From NCBI RefSeq assembly GCF_014207355.1, contig NZ_JACHEF010000009.1, positions 1-64,000 on the forward strand: a stretch of 64,000 nucleotides of DNA, in the 5' to 3' direction. Source of the DNA: Mesorhizobium sangaii (GTDB lineage: Bacteria; Pseudomonadota; Alphaproteobacteria; Rhizobiales; Rhizobiaceae). The notes beneath the pieces were generated by a model. It was not told the origin of the DNA. It made no database searches and saw only the letters and a list, made by a program, of their open reading frames with translations. A program made the translations under genes and the position numbers. Shown piece after piece: positions 34,139-43,512 of the stretch (its first letter is position 1; each line of letters begins with the position of its first letter).

Positions 34139-35515
34139 TCATGTGGACGGCCCCCGTTGAGCAAGAAGATTCTGACAATGGCAATACTGAAGCGGTCAGG
34201 TTCATTCATGTGTTCGGCCTGTTTTGTGCGGCCTCAGGCCGCTGGCCATGATGTGTCGGTGGATCAGGCCCTCATCAAGCTGCCGCGCTGCGACGCGCGT
34301 TGAATCACTCAGGTTCTCCCGATCCCCGGCTTGACCGGATCTGCATCACTGATGTCTTCTCCTGCCCAAACTGCATGTCATTTCGTGCGACAGTCGGTTA
34401 CCCTCGAGCCATTGACGGCGTCGCGCGGTAGTTTTCCTCACGCGCCATCACCGCCCAGGCGATCCGCGCTACCTTGTTGGCGACAGTGACTGTGACCAGC
34501 CGTGCCGGCTTACGCTCGAGCAACTGGTTCGCCCAAGCACTGACGGCCGTTGCTTTTCGCCGCGTGTATCGGATGACCGCCGTGGCGCCGACGACGAGGA
34601 GATGCCGCAAATAGCGATCTCCCATCTTCGAGATTCCTCCCATCCTGTCTTTGCCCCCGGAGGAATGTTGTTTTGGAACAAGGCCGAGCCAAGCAGCGAA
34701 TTGACGACCGGAGCGGAAGACCTTTGCGTCGACGACGGTGGCAGCAAGGGCGGTCGCCGTGATGAAGCCGATTCCGGGTATGGTTGAAAGCCGCCGGCAG
34801 ACCTGGTTCGTGCGATACCACCCTAGAAGCTCGATCTCGATCTTCCGGATTTGCGCGCCAAGCCCCTCCATCGTTCGGGCGAGGAGAATAAGAACTTGCC
34901 GCGCCATCGCGGGGAGCGGCCCATCGCCCTTGTCAAGAGCTTCGATTAGACCGCGAACATGGGCCCGGCCCTTCGGTGCGACGACGCCATACTCGGCCAG
35001 ATGCGCCCGCATCGCACTGATTTGCGCTGTGCGCTGCCGAACCAAGAGGTGGCGAGCCCGATGAAGCATCAGAATGCTCTGGGCATCCGCCGATTTGACA
35101 GCCACGAACCGCATTGTCGGTCGCATCACCGCCTCGCAGATTGCTTCCGCGTCGGCCGCATCGTTCTTGTTGCGCTTGACGTAGGCCTTTACGTAAGCTG
35201 GCGGCATCAACTTGACCACATGCCCAAGTGCAATCAGCTCCCGCGCCCAATGGTGCGCCGTCGCGCAGGCCTCCATGCCGATGAGGCATGGGTCGATATC
35301 GCGAAGCAACGGAATAAGCTGATCGCGCCGAACTTTTCGACGGAGCACCGCGTTTCCTGCATTATCGACGCCGTGAACTTGAAAGACGTTCTTGGCGATA
35401 TCCAATCCGATCGTGATAACTTGCATGCGGACGGTTCCTTCCTTCTGATGGTCCTTTGACAACGCCATCCTGGCACATCGCGATGCCGCTGGGTCGGGGG
35501 CCGTCCACATGGGGT
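34139..35515 (-). mobile_element. IS1111-type (IS110-family) element with 17-bp inverted ends
   Basis: CATGTGGACGGCCCCCG at about 34140-34156 and its inverse at about 35497-35513 flank a transposase gene. Subterminal inverted repeats are the mark of the IS1111 subgroup. About 240 bp of non-coding sequence (34157-34397) lies between the transposase stop and this repeat, the place where IS1111 elements encode their bridge RNA. The next IS110 copy begins directly at its other end. Confidence 0.72.
34398..35426 (-). CDS. IS1111-type transposase (IS110 family)
   Basis: 342 residues from ATG 35426 (GGAAGGAA upstream). ITIGLDIAKNVFQVHGVD, CLIGMEACATAHHWARELI and KNDAADAEAICEAV form the DEDD domain; STIPGIGFITATALAATVVD and FAAWLGLVPKQHSSGGKDR the C-terminal domain. 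Complete and uninterrupted. Confidence 0.93.
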   Translation of the reverse strand: MQVITIGLDIAKNVFQVHGVDNAGNAVLRRKVRRDQLIPLLRDIDPCLIGMEACATAHHWARELIALGHVVKLMPPAYVKAYVKRNKNDAADAEAICEAVMRPTMRFVAVKSADAQSILMLHRARHLLVRQRTAQISAMRAHLAEYGVVAPKGRAHVRGLIEALDKGDGPLPAMARQVLILLARTMEGLGAQIRKIEIELLGWYRTNQVCRRLSTIPGIGFITATALAATVVDAKVFRSGRQFAAWLGLVPKQHSSGGKDRMGGISKMGDRYLRHLLVVGATAVIRYTRRKATAVSAWANQLLERKPARLVTVTVANKVARIAWAVMAREENYRATPSMARG

Positions 35516-36860
35516 AATCGCGGGAGCGAGTCGCCCAGAGAACCAATCATATCCTTGGAAGGTGGCTGTTCCCCGATAAGATGGAAATACGGGCTCACGA
35601 CCTGACGCCGGGCCCAAGCATCTGATGGAGAACAGCCATGGAAGAATATATCGGTCTCGACGTGTCGATGAAAGAGACAGCGGTGTCGATCCGACGTGAA
35701 GGCAAGCGGGTCTGGCGCGGGAAGTGCGCTTCCGATCCAAAACTCATTGCCCACCTTATCCAAAAACGCGCACCGTCCGCCAAACGAGTGGTGTTCGAAA
35801 CCGGCCCCTTATCCGTGTGGTTCTATCATGCGCTCCGCGCGGAGGGGTTGCCTGCGATCTGCATCGATGCTCGCCATGCCAAAGCAGCACTCGACATGGC
35901 CGCGAATAAAACCGACGCGAACGACGCCGACGGTTTGGCGCATCTTGCAGAGGTGGGCTTCTTTCGTGAGGTGCGAGTGAAAGGGTTTGACAGCATGCTG
36001 ACCCGCACGCTCGTGGCGGCACGCACCAGGCTGGTCAGGATCACGACCGAGCTCTCAAACCAGATCCGGGGACTCATGAAGACGTTCGGATTACTCGTTC
36101 CCGCGGGCAAGGGAAGCACGTTCGAGAAGAATGTCCGCATCCTCCTTGTCGATCAGGAAGGGCTCGCTCCTATCGTGCTGCCGATCCTGGAAGCTTGGCG
36201 CAGCATGCGCATCCGCGCCGCTGAGCTCGGGCGTCAGCTCGTCGCCGGCGCGCGCCAAGCCAAGCGTGTCAGATCCTCATGTCGATCCCCGGCGTCGGCG
36301 CGATCACCGCGACCTCCTTCGCGACCGCCGTTGAGGATCCCGACAACTTTATGAGGTCCCGCTCCGTCGGTGCCTGGCTTGGCCTGACGACCCGGCGATA
36401 CCAATCGGGAGAGGTCGACTATGATGGCCACATATCTCGACGGGGCGATCGCCATCTCCGGGGGCTTCCTCTACGAAGCTGCGACGGCCATCCTGACCCG
36501 CAGCTCGGCCGAAAGCGGCCTGCGGACATGGGGCCTCAAACTCAGGGAGAGAGTTGGCTTCAAGCGAGCTGCCGTTGCCGTGGCACGCAAACTGGCGGTG
36601 ACGATGCACGCGATGCTCAAAACCGGCGCGCTCTTCGATCGGACCGCCGGAGCCACCGAATGATGGCTTGACAATAGCGTTCGGTTTCGAGCGCGCTGAG
36701 ACGTCCCTGCCGGGACGTGGGCAGAGCCATTCCGCTTGTTGGGGTGCACCGCTGGCTCAGCAGAGTGCGTCGTCCACATTTGAAGGCTCCTCCCGCGAAG
36801 CTCCATCATGCGGCGACCGATGTCGACCGCGAAGACGACCCTGCACCCGGCATACGCGTC
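35515..36860 (+). mobile_element. IS110-family element (copy 2), inactivated
   Basis: Related to the copy at 14491-15920. It begins with GGTAATCGCGGGAGC right at the end of the IS1111-type element, and its distal non-coding end contains the hairpin ACGTCCC-tgcc-GGGACGT at about 36699-36717 and ends near CCCGGCATACG. The transposase carries two frameshifts. Confidence 0.68.
35638..36663 (+). pseudogene. IS110-family transposase with two frameshifts
   Basis: MEEYIGLDVSMKETAVSIRR through ARQAKRV is in one frame; after a shift near 36265 the frame continues as MSIPGVGAITATSFATAVED...SGEVDYDGHISRRGD, and after another near 36460 as FLYEAATAILTRSS...LRERVGFKRAAV to a stop at 36663. The protein is highly similar to the intact transposase at 14744-15775. 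Confidence 0.88.
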
Positions 36861-36914
36861 TCACAAAGGTGCTTGACTCTGCCACCGCGATTAGACGACC
36901 CCATCAAGCTTTGG

Positions 36915-37666
36915 ATGGAACGATTTGTGCTGACGGACGCCCAATGGGCGAAGATGGAACCGCATTGTCTGGGTAAACCAGCCGATCCCGGACGAAGTGG
37001 TGGCGATAATCGCCGCTTCATCGAAGCCTTGCTTTGGGTTGTGCGCACAGGAAGTCGGTGGCGCGACCTTCCAGCCTTCTTCGGAAGCTGGAACACCGTT
37101 TTCAAGCGATACCGCGATTGGGTCAAAGCTGATGTTTTCATTCGGCTTTTCGAGGCCTGTTCGGATGAACCGGACATGGAATACGCCATGGTTGATGCCA
37201 CCATCGTCAAGGTCCATCGCCACGGACAGGGCGCAAAAGGGGGACTCAAAGCCAGGCCATGGGCCGCTCCAAGGGCGGCATGACCACCAAAATCCTGGCA
37301 CTCACCGATGCGCTTGGCAATCTTGTGCGCTTTGTTCTTTTGCCCGGCCAGCGGTTCGATACGGTGGGTGTCGCACCGCTCATCGATGGTGTCTGTTTCG
37401 GCGGCTTGATCGCCGACAAAGCCTTCGACAGCAACACCATCATTGCCGACCTGAATGAGCGCGGCGCCAAGATCGTTATTTCACAGCACTCACGTCGCAC
37501 TTTTCCCCTGCCGCTCGACAAGGAACTCTACAAATGGCGCCATTTGATCGAGAACTTCTTCTGCAAGCTCAAGGAATTCAAGCGTATCGCCATGCGTGCC
37601 GACAAAGCCGACCAGAGCTTTGCAGCCTTCATCAATCTCGCAGCGGCCGTCATAAACTCACGATGA
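36915..37666 (+). mobile_element. IS5-family (IS427-type) transposase genes
   Basis: Two overlapping frames, 36915-37283 (FVLTDAQWAKMEPHCLG...WVVRTGSRWRDLPAFFGSWN, MVDATIVKVHRHGQGAKGG) and 37259-37666 (MGRSKGGMTTKILALTDALG, LIADKAFDSNTI, HLIENFFCKLKEFKRIAMR). Together they make one DDE transposase by the -1 frameshift typical of the IS427 group. The catalytic Asp, Asp and Glu are all present. The left end is close to the IS110 copy and I could not place the terminal repeats with confidence. Confidence 0.85.
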
Positions 37667-37818
37667 ATCTCAACAAGCCTTAGGGAGATATAGGCTATCG
37701 TGACGATTTAATGGCTTGGGTGCGGATTCGAAACTCGGTCCCGTTCGGGGAGCAAATCGAATTGAACGCTGGCTTTGGGTCAGCGACAGGGAGTGAAGGT
37801 GTGCCACGCGCGCGAGGC

Positions 37819-38514
37819 TCAAGGGCTGGATACGGTATCGGTTGATCTCCTGCGCGGCATCTTACTCAATAGCTCTGACAAATAATCCGGATCTGGTGCA
37901 ATGTTCCAAGCGTGGGCCTGGCAGTTTCCCTGCCGTACCTCAAGAATGCAAATATGTCCGGTGGCGACCTTGCCACCCCGAAGTTCCAATTTTCCCTTGA
38001 GTGTATTGCCGACGAGCCGCAGGAAGTAGCGTAGCACCCCGCTGCTGGTTACGGCGAGGACCGCTCTATCCTTTCCCGTTCGGGTGACGTTCTCCACAAA
38101 TGTCGTGACGCCATGTGCCAACGTGGACTCGGGAGGGCTCCAACCAGGCGATTCCGGCCACGCGCCGCTGCGTTCCCACGCCTCCAATTCCTCCCTCCCG
38201 AATTGAGTTATGATTTCCTGGCTGCTCAAACCCTCCCATGCACCATAATCTATCTCGGCTAGCCTCGAATCGACAATCGGTACGGGCGCGCCACCGATCC
38301 GCTCCACAATGATCTCGGCATACTGACGCGTGCGCCGCAGGGGTCCGCAATAAAGCCCACCGAGCGTAGCACCCGCCTGGCAAAGGGCGTTGCCGAGATG
38401 CTGGGCTTGGCGGCAGCCCTCTGCCGTGAGCGCGAGGTCGGTTCTGCGGCCGACCCACGCGACCTTGTCGCCGGGCCCAAACGTGTTGCCGTGGCGGCTG
38501 AGAATAAGCTTCAT
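37819..38514 (-). CDS. Histidine phosphatase-superfamily protein (phosphoglycerate-mutase-like)
   Basis: 231 residues from ATG 38514 (GAGG upstream). LILSRHGNTF holds the catalytic RHG; GPLRRTRQYAEII and DYGAWEGLSSQEI carry the usual Arg and Glu. The second catalytic His, normally in a (T/S)HGG motif, is replaced: here AVTSSGVLRYFLR. Last gene of a four-gene operon with CMP-Kdo synthetase, a sialidase-fold protein and arabinose-5-phosphate isomerase. A sugar-phosphate phosphatase role, for example at the Kdo-8-phosphate step, is a possible inference, weakened by the missing His. Confidence 0.75.
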   Translation of the reverse strand: MKLILSRHGNTFGPGDKVAWVGRRTDLALTAEGCRQAQHLGNALCQAGATLGGLYCGPLRRTRQYAEIIVERIGGAPVPIVDSRLAEIDYGAWEGLSSQEIITQFGREELEAWERSGAWPESPGWSPPESTLAHGVTTFVENVTRTGKDRAVLAVTSSGVLRYFLRLVGNTLKGKLELRGGKVATGHICILEVRQGNCQAHAWNIAPDPDYLSELLSKMPRRRSTDTVSSP

Positions 38515-38569
38515 GGATGATCGCCTCGTCTTGCAGATACTCCCGCCGATCGGGGCTGGCGGGGTTGCC

Positions 38570-39385
38570 TCAAGCCGCAACGAGATCGCCTTCTTCGGCG
38601 ATGATCGCCTCAACGCGCTTCAAATCATCCGGACTGTCGACAGCCCAGTGAGTCCGGCCGCCATAGTCGACTTCAACCACCCGGATAGGAATCCCATGCT
38701 CAAGCGCGCGCAATTGCTCAAGCTTCTCAGAACGCTCGAGGGGACCGTGTTCGAGACTGACATATCGGCACAGGGTTTCGTAGCGGTACGCGTAGAGGCC
38801 GATATGACGAAAGACTGGCAAGGGATTCGTATCATTACCTTGTCCGTCATTGCGCACGAACGGGATGATGGATTTCGAGAAATAGAGGGCGTTTCCGCGC
38901 CGGTCAAAAGTCACTGTTGTGCCTCCGACCTCGCCGTGCCCTTTGGCCGTGCGCATAGCGTCATAACTGCGCTTGTCCATCCGGACCGCGGCAGTAGCGA
39001 TCTCCACCGACGGGTCCCGGCGCATCTCATCGATCAGAGCGGCAATGACCCAGGGCGGCGTGAGAACAGCGTCACCCTGGAGATTTACCACGACGGCCGG
39101 CGTCGTGGCGAGCATCTTCGCTGCGGACAGCACCCGCTCGGTACCGTTTGTGCATTCCTTCGGGGTTATCACCACGTTACCGCCAAAGCTTCGAACATGC
39201 TCGGCGATGCGCTCATCGTCAGTGGCAACGCAGACGACATCTGCGCCAGCTGCGGCACAGGCCAAAGACCAAACACGATTGATCATCGTCCGGCCAGTGA
39301 TCGTCGCAAGCGGCTTGCCGAAGAGGCGGCTCGACCCGTAGCGGGCTGGGATGATGATAGCGATTGGGCTCGAAACACTGGGCAT
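38570..39385 (-). CDS. kdsB: 3-deoxy-manno-octulosonate cytidylyltransferase (CMP-Kdo synthetase)
   Basis: 271 residues. The order of motifs is that of KdsB/KpsU: AIIIPARYGSSRLFGKPLA (usual SSRLPGKPL, with Phe for Pro here), VCVATDDERIAEH, VNLQGDAVLTPP, HIGLYAYR, SEKLEQLRALEHG and YGGRTHWAVDSPDDL. The enzyme activates Kdo with CTP for transfer into lipopolysaccharide or capsular polysaccharide. It is 28 bp behind the sialidase-like gene and about 55 bp before the phosphatase-like gene. As a plasmid- or island-type extra copy it is more likely to serve a surface polysaccharide such as a Kdo-containing K-antigen than essential lipid A assembly. Confidence 0.92.
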   Translation of the reverse strand: MPSVSSPIAIIIPARYGSSRLFGKPLATITGRTMINRVWSLACAAAGADVVCVATDDERIAEHVRSFGGNVVITPKECTNGTERVLSAAKMLATTPAVVVNLQGDAVLTPPWVIAALIDEMRRDPSVEIATAAVRMDKRSYDAMRTAKGHGEVGGTTVTFDRRGNALYFSKSIIPFVRNDGQGNDTNPLPVFRHIGLYAYRYETLCRYVSLEHGPLERSEKLEQLRALEHGIPIRVVEVDYGGRTHWAVDSPDDLKRVEAIIAEEGDLVAA

Positions 39386-39413
39386 TTTTCCCCACTCTCA
39401 GAAATACAAAGGA

Positions 39414-40766
39414 TCAATAGACGAGGTTGCGGAATTCCTTGACGCGATGGAACGTGATCAGGTTCGTGTATTGAGGATCCCTCCCCTCGTCATCCCCTGA
39501 CCGGCACACCACGAGAAGATCATTGCCGTCGACCGCCATGCTCGCGTAGTTCCGTGCGTGACGCTCGATCTGACCCGCGGCGACAAGTCCGGCAAAGCAC
39601 CAGTCGAGGCAGTTTCTGGAGAAGTGAAGTTGCAGTCTATGGCGCTCATTGTTCGGCAAATTGTAGCGCGCCTCCGACATGTGAGTAAGGCGCACCATAG
39701 AGTCGGTCGCTTGTGAACTCAGCAACCAGTAGAGCCGCGTCTTGTCATCATAAAGCAAAAAGAATTTCAGATGGCCTCCCGGAAGTGGAACGAAGAGCGC
39801 CCTTTTCCCCGACGGCATGGTTTCTAATGCCGTGGTCAGGCGACCATCAGCCTGCTCAATGACCTTCGCCACGGCGGCATAGCCCGTTCCGCCCGTGTTG
39901 GTGCGCAAAAAGAGGTGCAATGTCCGCCCGGCCGGATCGTGCCACAGATGTGCGGGATCGTGGAACCGAACGATATTCGGTTCAAGCCAGCCCATCGGTG
40001 CACACAGGCGTCCCGCTCCGAGCTGGGCCGGACCTCGGGCTGGCGTGCTATAGAACGGAATCCCAAACAAATCGATATCGCTGGACGAGACTATCTCGTT
40101 GAACGCAAGGGACTCCGAGATAGTCCAGCTCATGGGGTCAAGGAGATCGTGGTCGATTCTCGCTCGGAACACCCGCGGTGCCAAACCGGCTGTATTCCAT
40201 CCTTCGATTGCAAGATCGCGCCGCTCGTCCAAGGCGAGGTAGAGATACCCATTGGTGTAGTGGACGTTGCAGGACGAGCCGTGCCATTTCATATTTGAGG
40301 TTAGTGCGACCGGCGCGCTCCACGTCTCCCCTTCATCGTCGGAGGCTATGATCATAACGTCGCCGGCATGACCAAGGATGTAGAGCCGCCCGCCAGCCAC
40401 GAACGGGCGGGCATGCCAGAATGGAAACCTGCATCGCTCGGCCCAGGAACGCCCCCGATCGTCGGACACATGGACCATGCCCATTCCGAAGCGAGTACCA
40501 CGGTCGCGAGATCCCTTCGGTCCGAGGAGCTCCCTGATCCCGTCACCGCCGAGATCAAAGGTCGCTATCACTCTGCGGCCCACCGTGACGGCAATGCCCG
40601 GCGTGTAGCAGTAGACATCTTGAGGCCGCTCGGATCGGTAGACGATCTCGAAGTCATCCGCCAAGGCGCGCATCATCGACGTCCTGCTGTGATGCAGACT
40701 GCGGCCAAGGGCAACGACGCCAGACCGTCCCTTGAATGATTGCCAGCATAAGGTCTCATCACTCAA
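39414..40766 (-). CDS. Sialidase-fold (BNR/Asp-box) protein, cytoplasmic
   Basis: 450 residues. Two Asp-boxes, VSDDRGRSWAE (100-110) and ASDDEGETWSA (141-151), sit in a repeat pattern expected for a six-bladed propeller as in exo-sialidases. There is no signal peptide or membrane segment. Its start overlaps the stop of the isomerase gene by 4 nt (ATGA), so it belongs to the Kdo operon. A glycosidase acting on Kdo or another nonulosonic acid, or a non-catalytic sugar-binding propeller, are both possible; the sequence does not decide. Confidence 0.7.
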   Translation of the reverse strand: MSDETLCWQSFKGRSGVVALGRSLHHSRTSMMRALADDFEIVYRSERPQDVYCYTPGIAVTVGRRVIATFDLGGDGIRELLGPKGSRDRGTRFGMGMVHVSDDRGRSWAERCRFPFWHARPFVAGGRLYILGHAGDVMIIASDDEGETWSAPVALTSNMKWHGSSCNVHYTNGYLYLALDERRDLAIEGWNTAGLAPRVFRARIDHDLLDPMSWTISESLAFNEIVSSSDIDLFGIPFYSTPARGPAQLGAGRLCAPMGWLEPNIVRFHDPAHLWHDPAGRTLHLFLRTNTGGTGYAAVAKVIEQADGRLTTALETMPSGKRALFVPLPGGHLKFFLLYDDKTRLYWLLSSQATDSMVRLTHMSEARYNLPNNERHRLQLHFSRNCLDWCFAGLVAAGQIERHARNYASMAVDGNDLLVVCRSGDDEGRDPQYTNLITFHRVKEFRNLVY

Positions 40767-41806
40767 GGTAGCTTAACGACGTCCTGGCGGGATATCAGCC
40801 CGACGAACCGCTCCTGGTCATCGTGCACTGGCAGCAGCTCGATTTCGTGCTGACGGAAGAGCTGCGCGGCTTGATCGAGAAATGCGTGCCCGGAAATTGC
40901 GGTGAGCGGCGGCTGCATGTGTCGCTTCACCGGATCATTCAGGTCGAGAATTGCGCCGCGGTCTACTAATCGGCCGATGGACTCCCCAATCAAGATCCCG
41001 GCGACCTTGCTTCGCTCGCAGAGCACTGCGCCGACGCCCAACTTTCGGGGCGCGCGGCACATCGACAAGAGCGCCAGAGACAGTGGCGTATCTGGCCGGA
41101 AGACAGGAATTGCTTCAAGCGGCCACATTAGGTCGCGCACTCGCATCAGTTCCCATCCGAGACTTCCACCCGGGTGAAGACGAGCGAAATCCTGACGCGT
41201 GAACCCCCGCCGCTCCTGCAGGACAAGTGCTAGGGCATCCCCCATTGCCGCCATAGCAATGGTCGAGGTGGTCGGTGCAAGACCAAGCGCGCACGCTTCC
41301 TGCATCGGTCCAATGTCGACTACCAAATCGGCGACCCGCGCCAGTGACGAGTTGGCGCTTCCCGTCATCACGGCAACCATGACGGGAAGCTGACGGACAG
41401 CGCGGATGAACTGCATAAGTTCAGCAGTCTCACCAGAATTGGAGAGCGCAATGATGACATCTCCGGCATGCACGCGCCCAATATCTCCATGCAAGGCGTC
41501 GACCGGGTCGAGCGTGATCGATCGAGTGCCAGTCGATGTGAGAATTGCGGAGATCTTTTCTCCAACCAGTCGCGACTTGCCGATACCACATACGATCACT
41601 ATGCCAGTTGAGGAAAGGATGTAATCCACGAGCGAGCAGACATGCTCGTCGATCCTGTTTGAAAGGATTTCCAATGCGGCAGCCTCATGGCGGATGATGG
41701 CCCTTGCCCGCTCAAGCATGGCCATTTTGCTGTCACATTCGGTATATTGCTGAGCAGGATCTCCCTGCGGACGCAGGACTATACGCTTGGGGTTAACAAT
41801 TGCCAT
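40763..41806 (-). CDS. kpsF: Arabinose-5-phosphate isomerase (KpsF/GutQ/KdsD family)
   Basis: 347 residues. An SIS domain (about 60-195) contains VCGIGKSRLVGEKISAILT, HGDIGRV, IALSNSGETAEL and LGLAPTTSTIAMAAMGDALA, followed by DFARLHPGGSLG and two CBS domains (about 225-345). It converts ribulose-5-phosphate to arabinose-5-phosphate, the first step of Kdo synthesis. First gene of the operon; the ATG at 41806 has AGAGG upstream, with ATG 28 codons in as alternative. Confidence 0.92.
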   Translation of the reverse strand: MAIVNPKRIVLRPQGDPAQQYTECDSKMAMLERARAIIRHEAAALEILSNRIDEHVCSLVDYILSSTGIVIVCGIGKSRLVGEKISAILTSTGTRSITLDPVDALHGDIGRVHAGDVIIALSNSGETAELMQFIRAVRQLPVMVAVMTGSANSSLARVADLVVDIGPMQEACALGLAPTTSTIAMAAMGDALALVLQERRGFTRQDFARLHPGGSLGWELMRVRDLMWPLEAIPVFRPDTPLSLALLSMCRAPRKLGVGAVLCERSKVAGILIGESIGRLVDRGAILDLNDPVKRHMQPPLTAISGHAFLDQAAQLFRQHEIELLPVHDDQERFVGLISRQDVVKLP

Positions 41807-42699
41807 GATGCCAGCCTCTATTCTAAGTGGCGATTTTCGTCTCTCGCCGTGAGGTCGAATGGGTCGGCAGTATGGGGGATAAATCAGGAAACGGGCGTGA
41901 CCTTTTGATTAATTTAGTGCTGCAGCTTCGTAAACTGATCGGTCCCTATCGCTTCCACGAATCCTCGACGGCAGCATCGCCAGAAACCTCCGATCTGACA
42001 GAGAGATATGGGTGTGCACGTTATAGACCAGGGACGATATAGACTAAGCGAGACTAGGTTTAAATGGATATCAAAAGGGAGTAACATTATATAACGCGAA
42101 TTGCACAAAGCAGTCTTTTGTCGATACGCGAAAATGACATAATCGCTACAGAATTTTTGATTTATGGACGATGCGGTGGTGATAAAGGGGGATTTCAGAC
42201 AAATGCCCTTAGGTGTCGGCTCGGCCAAGCTTTGCAATACCGGCTTTTTGCCGCCTGAAGAAACCAAAGTTAGCATAAGCGCCAATGCTCACTCCCACGG
42301 CGCTTTCAGCGGCCTAAGTGCAGATGAGAGGGGCTAGGCAGACAGCGAACGGCGAACGTCTGGCGACCGAGCCCTTCCTCACAAAGCAAAACGAGACTGG
42401 GAGGCGCACATGCTTGCGCAACGGACAAGTCATGCGGCTGCCGCGCTCAGAGCCCAGCGCCATACCTCGCTTCAGATGCCACACGTCTAGCGAGCGGGTA
42501 ACATTCTTGGTGAGGCAGTCGGTAACAAAATTACGTCAACACGCTGGGGACTATTGCTCCGGCACTGACAGAAGGCCGCTGGGTAGCGATTGTCACCGGC
42601 TACGTGCGTGGGATCGGCGCGGGTTTATCGACGGCGCCTAACGCTGTAGAAATCGTGGCGGCCCATGGCCGCAGTGACGAAGCCGGCCAAAGCGCTCCG
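41807..42699. other. Operon upstream region and AT-rich DNA, no clear gene
   Basis: This should contain the promoter of the Kdo operon, but I see no sigma-54 or other well-matched promoter. The stretch around 42000-42200 is AT-rich compared with its surroundings. Short frames on both strands show no recognisable domains. Confidence 0.4.
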
Positions 42700-43230
42700 C
42701 TAACCGGTATGCGACCTACAAATGCGATTTATCAATTTTCGAGATCTATGTTGCCGGTGTCGCGCAAGTCCCCGATCGACCTCATCATAGAGCGACGGGC
42801 GTTGACGGGTCTGGCGGTGCTTCGGCTCCGGGTGGCTGTTCAGGACACGGATTTCGGACTCTTCGTGATACCCCGTCGCCGCAATGAACTCCTCCAAGAT
42901 CGGGCGCTTGTCCCCTAGTCGTTGCGGCTGCATAGCGATCCCGACCACATTGGCCAGTTGCGTGAACTTAACTGGCGCGCTCGGTCCCTCCGTCAACGGG
43001 GCAACCATTCCCGACGAAGCGCCTTACGACGCCACGCATAGGGTTGCGACGGGTCCAGTCCCTAAGAACGCGCAATCGCGGACACATTGGCCCCCGGCGA
43101 GAGCACGTCCGCGACAAGCCGTCCCTTCTCTTCATCCGACCAATGTCGCGGATTGCGCTGAGCCTGCAAAGGCTCCGCAGTCAGAATCTCGAATGTTCGA
43201 CGATCACACTGTCGCTCACAGGATTCTCCG
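42700..43230 (-). pseudogene. Transposase remnants (IS66 TnpA-like and integrase-like)
   Basis: From 43230 down, a frameshifted start leads into NPRHWSDEEKGRLVADVLSP, GANVSAIARS, a TAG stop, then GLDPSQPYAWRRKALRREW: an IS66-type TnpA. Further down (43008-42700) FTQLANVV...KRPILEEFIAATGYHEESEIRVLN resembles the N-terminal region of an integrase-type transposase. Both are fragments without catalytic domains. Confidence 0.55.
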
Positions 43231-43400
43231 CATGATTCACAGAGAACGCCCGCTCAGCGGCCTCAAAACTACGTGGGGTAGCCTACGCGCTTACTCTTTA
43301 CGAATGTGAAGATTAAATGAATTCTCCGTTACATCGCGGTCTCTTAAGGATATTCATGGCGTCTGCTGCAGATTCATCGGCTTTGGTCGCTGAACGTTTC

Positions 43401-43443
43401 TTTCACGAACTCTTATCACTATTGTCACATCGAATACGGTAAG
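43401..43443. repeat. 43-bp element upstream of a CoA-transferase gene (copy 1)
   Basis: Begins TTTCACGAACTCTTATC and ends AATACGGTAAG. A closely related 43-bp sequence is found at the same relative position before the decayed CoA-transferase at 62.5 kb (62444-62486). It may be a promoter region duplicated with the gene. Confidence 0.55.
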
Positions 43444-43512
43444 GTTCATCCGTTTAGTAATGGCGCGCTGAAAATGCTGCGTTCAGCGTTTCAAGATTGT
43501 CTGGAGCGTCTC

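Noticed and set aside
42560..42720. Short-chain dehydrogenase-like start (VAIVTGYVRGIG) on the plus strand
   Set aside because: Only about a dozen residues fit; no further Rossmann or YxxxK motif follows, so chance similarity or a tiny remnant.
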